Source: Pontixanthobacter luteolus
Lineage (GTDB): Bacteria; Pseudomonadota; Alphaproteobacteria; Sphingomonadales; Sphingomonadaceae
Reading direction: 5' to 3'
NCBI RefSeq assembly: GCF_009828095.1
Contig: NZ_WTYP01000001.1
Location: 1,240,001-1,304,000 of the forward strand
Length of the DNA: 64,000 nt
The position numbers and the translations under genes are program-made. The notes under the pieces were generated by a model. That model made no database searches. It had not been told where the DNA came from and saw only the letters and a list, made by a program, of their open reading frames with translations. Below, piece by piece: positions 43,233 to 50,078 of the stretch. The number at the start of each line of letters is the position of its first letter. Position 1 is the stretch's first letter.

Positions 43233-43619
43233 TCAGGTGGCAGGTGGTCCGGTGGATGGAGGAAGCGCAGCCGGGAAAATCCCTGTCAGAACCTTGCGGC
43301 CCAGCCCTTGGACCGGCGCATCGCCAATCAAAGCGGCGGGGAGGATCAGCGCGGGATCCAGCTTGCCCAATGGTGACGGACCCATATCGCATGGCTCATC
43401 CACGGGATCCGCATCCGTTTCCGGAACTTCGCCATACAGTAGCAGATAGGTTTCGTAATCGGGGTCGACGCGGGACACCTGCCGCTGGCTCGTGTCACCG
43501 GTATTGCACATCCGCACAGTCAACGAGCCATCTTTGGCAGATGCGACCATGTACCCGCCAGGTATCAAGGAAGCCATCAGGACTGAAAGCAGGGCAACGA
43601 GGCGAATTAACCGGTTCAC
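43233..43619 (-). CDS. DUF2946-like exported protein
   Basis: A protein of about 128 residues: membrane/signal segment RLIRLVALLSVLMASLIPGGYMVASAKDG, then GSLTVRMCNTGD, and a low-complexity C-terminal half with VDEPCDMGPSPLGKLDPALILPAALIG. The L..L....IP.G.M.......G.LTV.MC pattern fits DUF2946, a family repeatedly found beside copper-related outer-membrane genes. Two cysteines remain. The start is taken as GTG at 43619; ATG at 43673 would add a short hydrophobic run. It precedes the methionine-rich barrel gene on the same strand. Confidence 0.7.
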   Translation of the reverse strand: MNRLIRLVALLSVLMASLIPGGYMVASAKDGSLTVRMCNTGDTSQRQVSRVDPDYETYLLLYGEVPETDADPVDEPCDMGPSPLGKLDPALILPAALIGDAPVQGLGRKVLTGIFPAALPPSTGPPAT

Positions 43620-43734
43620 GCGAGGGCATTTACCTCGAAGAACCGGCAACGCAAGAGGCAATCCTGGCCACAAAATACGGATTGCAGCTGATCAATTCGA
43701 CCTCCTTAGCAATCCATCAACCAAATCAGGCTAC

Positions 43735-44046
43735 TTGAACCAGACCGAGAGTTGGGGACGCGCCAAAGTGATTGATGTCGAGATCCAGAATGAGAGCACG
43801 CAAACGCACGAGAAAGTGAAGTTTGCCGTGGTTCCGCGCATCGGAGAAGGTGTGCGCCTGCAGGATCAGAACGGCTTCTGGGCCAGCTATGACATTCTGG
43901 ACCTGTGGTACCAGAAAGCCGAATATGGCGATGTCTGGGTGCCTTACCTGCATGTGCGCAAAACAGCAGGCGAAGAAGACGCTGTGTCTCCGTTGGCAAA
44001 ACGCGAAGCCCGCGATCAAGGGGAGGTAGTCCCATTCACAATCTGA
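43735..44046 (+). CDS. small unknown protein coupled to a response regulator
   Basis: A 103-residue soluble protein: SWGRAKVIDVEIQNESTQTHEKVKFAVVPRIGEGVRLQDQNGFWASYDILDLWYQKAEYGDVWVPYLHVRKT, mostly beta, with an acidic-basic tail. I do not recognise the family; the fold could be a small SH3-like barrel. The start is uncertain: TTG at 43735 has AGG five bases upstream, and the frame is open further up. Its TGA stop overlaps a CTG in the frame of the next gene (CTGA), so translation of the two is probably linked. Confidence 0.65.
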   Translation: MNQTESWGRAKVIDVEIQNESTQTHEKVKFAVVPRIGEGVRLQDQNGFWASYDILDLWYQKAEYGDVWVPYLHVRKTAGEEDAVSPLAKREARDQGEVVPFTI

Positions 44047-44633
44047 TCAAACGACGCAGCACGCCGGACCAGGACAACCAGCCGGAATCGCCGAAGGCGG
44101 ATACGCCGGCACCGCGCGAAGAAGACGTGGCTCTGCCGGATCAGCCTGCCGCGCCGGTTCAGGAACCAGCCGCTCCGCAGTCGGCTACAGCGCCCGCCCA
44201 ACCGACATCCTACGGCCGCCGCGTGGCTCCGGCTACGCCGACTCCGGTCGATTCAGCGACGGAAACGGCCCGGCATTGCCTGCTGGTCGACGATTCGCGC
44301 ATGATCCGGAAAATTGCCCGCCAAATTATCGAAGCACGCGGTTATGCCGTGGCAGAAGCTGAAAATGGTGAGGAAGCACTGGCCAAGTGCGGAGCTTCAA
44401 TGCCCGACCTGATCATGCTCGACTGGGACATGCCAATCATGACCGGTATCGAATTCCTCGCCAAATTGCGCGCGGTTGAAAGCGCGAAGCAACCGAAAGT
44501 CGTGTTCTGCACAACGCATTCGAGTGCCATGGACATCCACAAGGCAATCGATGTCGGTGCGGACGAATTCGTGACCAAGCCTTTCACTGAAGAAAGCCTG
44601 CTGGCCAAACTGCGCAACATCGGCGCTGCCTGA
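44034..44633 (+). CDS. single-domain response regulator with Pro-rich N-terminus, non-canonical start
   Basis: A receiver domain from about residue 80 to 199: HCLLVDDSRMIRKIARQIIE (acidic D86, D87), phosphoacceptor D130 in LIMLDWDMPIMTG, VVFCTTHSS, and DEFVTKPFT. Ahead of it lies an acidic, Pro/Ala-rich stretch that I expect to be disordered. There is no output domain, as in CheY-like shuttle regulators. The start is unusual: GGGGAGG at 44020-44026 stands seven bases before ATT at 44034; CTG at 44043 overlaps the previous stop; the first GTG is at about 44129 and would remove most of the tail. I use ATT, with low certainty. Confidence 0.75.
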   Translation: MHNLIKRRSTPDQDNQPESPKADTPAPREEDVALPDQPAAPVQEPAAPQSATAPAQPTSYGRRVAPATPTPVDSATETARHCLLVDDSRMIRKIARQIIEARGYAVAEAENGEEALAKCGASMPDLIMLDWDMPIMTGIEFLAKLRAVESAKQPKVVFCTTHSSAMDIHKAIDVGADEFVTKPFTEESLLAKLRNIGAA

Positions 44634-44678
44634 CGTCAAATGCCCGGGTTTGCGTTTTGCTTGCCCCAATTGGCTGGC

Positions 44679-45269
44679 TTACGGAACCAACCATGTTCGA
44701 TCCGGCTCGGCCCCATCCTCGCCCGGAGTGATTCGCGCTCGCCGGTGCCCCTCATTCGCCAGATACAGCCAGTCAAACTGCGCAATCTCGATCAGCAGCA
44801 CCGCAAAATTGTCGCGCGCTGGCGCAACTTCGTCGTCGGCGGGGTTCGTCCCCTCCGCCCATTGCGGCAGGCCTGAAGTCGGTTCTGGCACTGCAGAACT
44901 GGGCGCTTGCTGCGCGAGATAGCATCGCTTGGCAAAGTTCGTTGCCTCGGCCCATGCGGCATCGGCAACGGGCCCGTCCTGTTCGATACGTGCCGTCCCC
45001 CGCATTCGGATTTGAACCTTTCCCTGTTGGTCATAGGCCAGCACCGCCACTGAAGGATTGCCAGCGATTGCGGTTACCTTCGGTGTGCGAGAATCGGTGT
45101 GAAAACGCAGGCGGTTGGTCTCACTGCAATATTCGCGCAGCACCATCACTCGCAGATCGCAATCGGCTGTTGCCACCACACAGGTATGCATTGCAGATTT
45201 GCGGCTCGTCGCCCCTTGCTGCAGGCGGGTCTTGATATCTTTCTCTACGTCGGCAAGGGTCATGTCCAT
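44679..45269 (-). CDS. pyridoxamine 5'-phosphate oxidase-like flavoprotein
   Basis: A 196-residue protein with the split-barrel FMN-binding pattern: SAMHTCVVATADCDLRVMVLREYCSETNRLRFHTDSRTPKVTAIAGNPSVAVLAYDQQGKVQIRMRGTARIEQDGPVADAAWAE, then a C-terminal region with FAVLLIEIAQFDWLYLANEGHRRARI. Such proteins reduce or bind flavins and often have unassigned substrates; it is shorter than, and not the same as, PdxH. The ATG at 45269 is followed closely by a second (MDM), either may be used. Confidence 0.83.
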   Translation of the reverse strand: MDMTLADVEKDIKTRLQQGATSRKSAMHTCVVATADCDLRVMVLREYCSETNRLRFHTDSRTPKVTAIAGNPSVAVLAYDQQGKVQIRMRGTARIEQDGPVADAAWAEATNFAKRCYLAQQAPSSAVPEPTSGLPQWAEGTNPADDEVAPARDNFAVLLIEIAQFDWLYLANEGHRRARITPGEDGAEPDRTWLVP

Positions 45270-45450
45270 GGGCGCTCTTAGCCACGACACGGACCGCCGA
45301 GTCAATCGGATCGGCGGTTCATCGAAAGCCCGCCTTATATTAACAGATGCCCAACTGCTCCGTTCAGATTACTGTCATCAAAGCTGAACTAGAAGAGCGT
45401 TATCAAGTGAGCCGCAGGGTGGGCGCGGCATTGAATTTACGGAGAGCCGC

Positions 45451-46431
45451 ATGACTATTAAACATCTTTTATCCGCGGGAAGCGCATCGGCCCTCGCCTT
45501 GGCGATGGCGTTGAGTGCCCTGCCCGCGCAAGCTGCCGAAGCAGCCAGCGCAGATACCCAGCGAGCGGACCGCAGCGATCGTGATCGCAGCCAGGCACGC
45601 CAGAACCGCAACAATCGCGGCCAAGCCCGGGCAAACCGGTCGGAACGCCGCGAAGCACGCCAGGATCGGCGCGCCAATCGCGAAACCAACCGCCAGCGGA
45701 CGCGCAATGCAACAAAGCCAGCCGTACGTGCTGAAAATCGGAATGCCCGCGCCCAAGCCACTATTGATCGCCGTGATCGGGCTTGGACAGCGGGCAATCG
45801 CGACCAACGCCGTGCCCGTGGCCCTGCAATTGCCCCAGTCGAGGCACGCCAGCGTGCTGAACGCAGGACCGAGCGCCGCGCCGATCGTCAGGCAGACCGC
45901 CGTGTCGAGCGTCGAGCAGACCGTAGGGCTGACCGCCGTGCTGAACGCAGAGTAGACCGCCGCACCGAACGCCGGGTAGAGCGCAACCGCACCTACACCG
46001 ACCGTGACCGCAGCCGCACATATCGTGATGGTCGGCGCGCCGGATACCGCGATGGCCGCCGTGCTGAACGCAGGGCAGACGTCCGCCGGGATCAGCGCCG
46101 CTACAACCGTCAATATCGCAAGTGGAACCGCAACGCTTGGCGCACAAACAACCGGTACAACTGGCACAATTACCGCCGGTATAACCGCAGCCTGTTCAAC
46201 CTCGGTCGTTACTATTCACCGTACCGTGACTATCGTTACAGCCGGATCAGCATCGGGTTCTATCTCGACAGCCTGTTCTACAGCAACCGGTACTGGATCA
46301 GTGACCCTTGGCAGTATCGTCTGCCCGAAGTGTACGGACCATACCGCTGGGTTCGCTATTACGACGACGTGATGCTGGTGAACGTTTATAGCGGCGAAGT
46401 GGTCGATGTGATCTACGACTTCTTCTGGTAA
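45451..46431 (+). CDS. exported arginine-repeat protein with RcnB-like C-terminus
   Basis: A 326-residue exported protein. The signal peptide (MTIKHLLSAGSASALALAMALSALPAQA) is followed by a long Arg/Asp/Asn-rich region. Residues 135-178 repeat a four-residue ADRR/ERRV-like unit. Another Tyr/Asn/Arg-rich part then leads to a folded C-terminus (YRLPEVYGPYRWVRYYDDVMLVNVYSGEVVDVIYDFFW), which matches RcnB, a periplasmic protein tied to nickel and cobalt balance. The extreme positive charge is unusual. ACGGAGAG precedes the ATG. A bidirectional terminator follows. Confidence 0.88.
   Translation: MTIKHLLSAGSASALALAMALSALPAQAAEAASADTQRADRSDRDRSQARQNRNNRGQARANRSERREARQDRRANRETNRQRTRNATKPAVRAENRNARAQATIDRRDRAWTAGNRDQRRARGPAIAPVEARQRAERRTERRADRQADRRVERRADRRADRRAERRVDRRTERRVERNRTYTDRDRSRTYRDGRRAGYRDGRRAERRADVRRDQRRYNRQYRKWNRNAWRTNNRYNWHNYRRYNRSLFNLGRYYSPYRDYRYSRISIGFYLDSLFYSNRYWISDPWQYRLPEVYGPYRWVRYYDDVMLVNVYSGEVVDVIYDFFW
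45853..45984 (+). repeat. in-gene tandem repeat coding ADRR/ERRV units
   Basis: A 12-base period (GACCGCCGTGCT-like) runs through residues 135-178 of the RcnB-like gene, with diverged copies. Length change by slippage would keep the reading frame when whole units are gained or lost. Confidence 0.7.
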
Positions 46432-46476
46432 CAGCGGATCGTCACTCTGCCGGACAGATTGACCGGTAGACAAAAA

Positions 46477-46513
46477 AGGCCCCCGCCAGTGTTCTGGCGG
46501 GGGCCTTTCTTTT
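46477..46513. terminator. bidirectional Rho-independent terminator
   Basis: A 13-base perfect stem, AGGCCCCCGCCAG (46477-46489) with CTGGCGGGGGCCT (46494-46506), loop TGTT. A T-rich run follows on the plus strand (46506-46513) and AAAAAA precedes it (46472-46477), so it serves both the RcnB-like gene and the convergent cytochrome b561 gene. Confidence 0.92.
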
Positions 46514-46533
46514 ACCGGTCAACCCGGTCTCTT

Positions 46534-47082
46534 TCAAACTTTCCCGAACGGCAACATCCGGAAGATACCGCCATTCTTGTCGATGAACGTATGCTTCAGC
46601 GCGCCAAGGATATGCAGTGCAATCAGATAGATGAATATCTCGCCGCCCAAACCGTGCAGATCGAAGATCGACTTGCCAAGCGCTTCGTTCATGCCCACCG
46701 GCAAAGGCGGAATAGTGAACAGGCCGAACATGTCGACGCTGCGCCCGGTAAGGGAGTTGGCCAGCCACCCGCCAATCGGCAGGCCGATCAGCAACACATA
46801 GAAAATCACATGAACAGTGCGGGCAAGCGCTGCTTCCCACTTTGCCAATGTGGACGGCAGCGGCGGAACGGGATGCGCCCACCGCCACAGCAGGCGGCCA
46901 ATGGTCAGAACCAGGATCGTGATCCCCAGCGCCTTGTGGTAACCGAAAATCTCGGCCTTTGCTGGCATCTCGGCATGTTCAGCGGCTTCTGCAATGCGCC
47001 AGTTCGCGATTACCGCGATCGCAATCACCCAGTGGAACAGCATCGCCCCCTTGGAATAACGTGCCTGTGTCGATGTATTCAT
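46534..47082 (-). CDS. cytochrome b561 family protein
   Basis: A 182-residue four-helix membrane protein: YSKGAMLFHWVIAIAVIANW (first heme His), AEIFGYHKALGITILVLTIGRLLWRW, ALARTVHVIFYVLLIGLPIGGWL and LGGEIFIYLIALHILGALKHTFIDKNGGIFRML. Histidines in helices 1, 2 and 4 fit two b-type hemes. Bacterial CybB-like proteins oxidise ubiquinol and can pass electrons to superoxide. It lies alone, convergent with the RcnB-like gene and divergent from the hydroxylase gene. Confidence 0.93.
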   Translation of the reverse strand: MNTSTQARYSKGAMLFHWVIAIAVIANWRIAEAAEHAEMPAKAEIFGYHKALGITILVLTIGRLLWRWAHPVPPLPSTLAKWEAALARTVHVIFYVLLIGLPIGGWLANSLTGRSVDMFGLFTIPPLPVGMNEALGKSIFDLHGLGGEIFIYLIALHILGALKHTFIDKNGGIFRMLPFGKV

Positions 47083-47184
47083 GCCGGGGCCTTCCTGATT
47101 GTTTCTGGGCTGATTCTATCATCCCTGACGCTGCCGACAAGACAGCCTGTTGAAGGGCGGCATTTCGGTGCTAGACAGCGGCCG

Positions 47185-47853
47185 ATGACAAAGACTGCAA
47201 ATACACCCGACAAGGATGCGCTCAAACGTGTAGGCGCGAATGTTCGCAAGCGTTTGGAAGCCGACCCGAAAGCTTACAAGGTCAAGACCGACAAGGCGGA
47301 AATCTTCGCAATTGGCGGGTTTTTGACCGGTGCAGAATGCCAGCGTCTGTGCATGATGATCGATCTGGTCGCGCAGCCCAGCGAACTGTTCAATGTCGAT
47401 TATTCAACCGGATTTCGAACGTCGTATTCCGGAAATCTCGACCCGCGCGACCCGTTTGTAACCGGTATATCGCGCCGGATCGACGACCTGCTGGGCATCA
47501 AGGCGGAATGCGGCGAGGCGATTCAGGGCCAGCGTTACATGCCTGGCCAGCAGTTCAAGCCGCACAATGACTGGTTCTATACCGATCAGGATTACTGGAA
47601 GGCAGAACGCAAACGCGGCGGTCAGCGCAGCTGGACAGCGATGGCGTTTCTCAACCCGGTTGAAAAAGGCGGAGCGACGCACTTCACCGAAGTGGGCGTG
47701 AAGATCGACCCGAAGCCGGGTGTGCTGCTCGTGTGGAATAACGCGCTGCCAGACGGCACGCCGAACGAAAACACGATGCACGCAGGCACCCCGGTCGAGG
47801 CAGGCACGAAATACGTGATCACCAAGTGGTATCGCACACGCCGCTGGGGCTGA
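47185..47853 (+). CDS. 2-oxoglutarate/Fe(II) prolyl 4-hydroxylase-like dioxygenase
   Basis: A 222-residue enzyme. The double-stranded beta-helix core has Fe ligands H127 and D129 in FKPHNDWF and H199 in TMHAGTPV, with K209 in GTKYVITKWYRTR as the 2-oxoglutarate contact. GQRYMPGQQFKPH and KGGATHFTEVGVKIDPKPGVLLVW match the P4H catalytic domain. The protein has no signal peptide; its target protein is unknown. The ATG at 47185 gives the natural start; a much longer open frame upstream overlaps the cytochrome gene antisense and is not used. It converges on lysS with a 9-base gap. Confidence 0.92.
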   Translation: MTKTANTPDKDALKRVGANVRKRLEADPKAYKVKTDKAEIFAIGGFLTGAECQRLCMMIDLVAQPSELFNVDYSTGFRTSYSGNLDPRDPFVTGISRRIDDLLGIKAECGEAIQGQRYMPGQQFKPHNDWFYTDQDYWKAERKRGGQRSWTAMAFLNPVEKGGATHFTEVGVKIDPKPGVLLVWNNALPDGTPNENTMHAGTPVEAGTKYVITKWYRTRRWG

Positions 47854-47862
47854 ACTCGCAGC

Positions 47863-49479
47863 TTAGCGTGCGAGCGCTTCCGCAATCAGGCTGCGCGTGT
47901 TTTCGATCCCATAAAGCGCGATGAAGCTGCCCATGCGCGGCCCTGCGGATGATCCAAGCAGCGTTTCATAGAGCGCCTTGAACCAGTCGCGCAGGCTCTC
48001 GAACGCAAACTCTTCCTGCTTGCCAATCTCGTAAACCTTGGTCTGCAGGTCTTCCGCAGACATCGATCCCGCCAATCCTGCCAGTTCGGCATCCAGCGCG
48101 CGCAGCGCCGCGGCTTCGTTTTCGCTCGGCGCGCGCTTGTTCAAGGTCGGCGCGATGAAGTCGCGGTTGTAGGCAAGCGCTGCGCGGACCATTTCGTCCA
48201 CCGCCGGATGCTTGTCCGGGTCTGCATCGGCAACATAGTTGGCGAGGTAGGACCAAACCTGATCCCTGCTCGCCTCTGCGCCAAGCACGCCAACCAGATT
48301 GAGCAGCAGACCGAATGTTACCGGCACCGTATCCCCGGCACCAGGGGCGTCCGGCCCGTCGAACTTCTGGTTCGCCCGCAGCAAGTGCCACACAGGGTTG
48401 CCCAGTTGCTTGTCGAGCGGCTGTTCGGCCAGACGTTCGCGGAACTGCCAGTAATCATCGACCGCGCGCGGAATAACGCCAACATGCAGTTGCTTGGCGC
48501 TTTTCGGATTCGGGAAAATGTAGAAACCTAGGCTTTCTTCCGTACCGTATTCCAGCCACTGCTCGATGGTGAGGCCGTTGCCTTTGGACTTGGAAATCTT
48601 CTCGCCGTTTTCATCCAGAAACAGTTCGTAGATCAGGCCTTCTGGCTTGCGGCCGCCCAGCACCTTGGCAATTTTACCTGACTGCACACCGGTATCGGTC
48701 AGGTCCTTGCCGTACATTTCATAATCGACGCCCTGCGCGACCCAGCGCATGGCGAAATCAACCTTCCATTGCAGCTTTGACTGGCCGCCCAGAGCGCTCT
48801 GCTCGACCACGCTGCCATCTTCGTCGGTGAAGCGGATCAAACCAGCATCGGCATCAACCACCTCGACCGGGACCTGCAACACGGCACCCGTGGTCGGGCT
48901 GATCGGCATGATCGGCGAATATGTCGCCGCGCGTTCTGCACGCAGCGTCGGCAGCATGATGTCGAGAATGGCCTGATTGTGGCGCAGGACGTTCCTCAGC
49001 GCATCGTCGAATGCGCCCGAATTATACCGTTCCGATCCGGCAACGAATTCATATTCGAACCCGAACCGGTCGAGGAACTCGCGAAGCTTCGCATTATTGT
49101 GGTGCGCAAAGCTTTCATATTTTTCGAAAGGATCGGGAATCCGGCTTAGCGGCTTGCCGAGGTTTTCGGTCAGCATCGCCTGGTTCGGCACATTGTCGGG
49201 CACCTTGCGCAGGCCGTCCATATCATCGCTAAACGCGACCAGCCGCGTCGGTGCGCCGCCCGTCAGCGCCTCGTATGCCCGGCGAACAAAGGTCGTCCGC
49301 AAGACTTCCTGAAATGTACCTATGTGCGGCAGGCCCGATGGGCCATATCCGGTTTCGAACAGCACCGGCTCTCCGTTCGGCTTGGTGCCGTCCGGATACC
49401 GTTTGAGCAGCCGCTGCGCCTCCTGAAAAGGCCATGCCTTGGAGTTTCGTGCGGCTTCGATCAAAGTGCTGTCAGTCAT
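47863..49479 (-). CDS. lysS: lysyl-tRNA synthetase, class I
   Basis: A 538-residue class I (archaeal-type) LysRS. The HIGH-type motif is GLPHIGTF with H52, and the KMSKS-type motif is GEKISKSKGNGLT near residue 295. The order and length match class I LysK of alphaproteobacteria and archaea and not the class II enzyme of most bacteria. It charges tRNA-Lys. It lies tail to tail with the hydroxylase gene. No class II lysS is visible in this window. Confidence 0.95.
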   Translation of the reverse strand: MTDSTLIEAARNSKAWPFQEAQRLLKRYPDGTKPNGEPVLFETGYGPSGLPHIGTFQEVLRTTFVRRAYEALTGGAPTRLVAFSDDMDGLRKVPDNVPNQAMLTENLGKPLSRIPDPFEKYESFAHHNNAKLREFLDRFGFEYEFVAGSERYNSGAFDDALRNVLRHNQAILDIMLPTLRAERAATYSPIMPISPTTGAVLQVPVEVVDADAGLIRFTDEDGSVVEQSALGGQSKLQWKVDFAMRWVAQGVDYEMYGKDLTDTGVQSGKIAKVLGGRKPEGLIYELFLDENGEKISKSKGNGLTIEQWLEYGTEESLGFYIFPNPKSAKQLHVGVIPRAVDDYWQFRERLAEQPLDKQLGNPVWHLLRANQKFDGPDAPGAGDTVPVTFGLLLNLVGVLGAEASRDQVWSYLANYVADADPDKHPAVDEMVRAALAYNRDFIAPTLNKRAPSENEAAALRALDAELAGLAGSMSAEDLQTKVYEIGKQEEFAFESLRDWFKALYETLLGSSAGPRMGSFIALYGIENTRSLIAEALAR

Positions 49480-49582
49480 GGGAGCGCTTTTGCGCGCTTC
49501 GTCCCATGTTGCAAGTGCGAAGCGCAGGACGAAGCAGAAATAGCTGTACCGTTAAGTTCGGACACAGCTATCTCAAAACGGC

Positions 49583-49984
49583 TCAGGCGGTGCGGGCAAC
49601 CAACATTGTGATCTTGCCGTTTTCAACCGTGTATTCGGAATATCCGCAGCACAGTTCCGAGCCGTCCTGGAATACGTAGCCGGATTCGAACCACACCACG
49701 CCGTCTGCTTGTCCGCTGGAAATCATCTTTAATTTCGGAGCGCCGGGTGTGAAATTTAGCGAATACAGCTCACGGATCTGCGCGTGTCCCTGCACCGCCA
49801 CTCCGTCAATCACCACCACCGCATCGCTTGCGAAGCTACGCATGAAGGCGTTGAGATTCCTGGCCCGGTACGCATCAATGTGGCTCTGCACCACCGTAAC
49901 CGGACTCTCCTGCGCGGCAGCCGGCGCATAAGCGGCAGGCACGGCGATGGCCAAAGCGGCAATGAACGTACAGAAAGTCCGCAT
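49583..49984 (-). CDS. exported NTF2-like (SnoaL-type) protein
   Basis: A 133-residue exported protein: signal peptide MRTFCTFIAALAIAVPAAYAPAAAQ, then a nuclear-transport-factor-2-like cone, VVQSHIDAYRARNLNAFMRSFASDAVVVIDGVAVQGHAQIRELYSLNF, later FQDGSELCCGYSEYTVENGKITMLVA. The fold often binds or isomerises small ligands; the function is unknown. AAAGGAG precedes the ATG at 49984 and decides the start over longer frames. The first codons overlap nothing; the DinG-like gene starts 95 bases away in the opposite direction. Confidence 0.82.
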   Translation of the reverse strand: MRTFCTFIAALAIAVPAAYAPAAAQESPVTVVQSHIDAYRARNLNAFMRSFASDAVVVIDGVAVQGHAQIRELYSLNFTPGAPKLKMISSGQADGVVWFESGYVFQDGSELCCGYSEYTVENGKITMLVARTA

Positions 49985-50078
49985 TCGTCGGCTCCTTTGC
50001 AATTCTGGAAGCGCGGATTTCTGGAAAGCTAAGGCGCAAACGTTTACTTTTCGTTCCTCCCAAATCATAGCTGCGGAA

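Noticed and set aside
46459-47184. N-terminal extension of the prolyl hydroxylase
   Set aside because: It is antisense to cytochrome b561 and begins in the terminator; the domain is complete from 47185.
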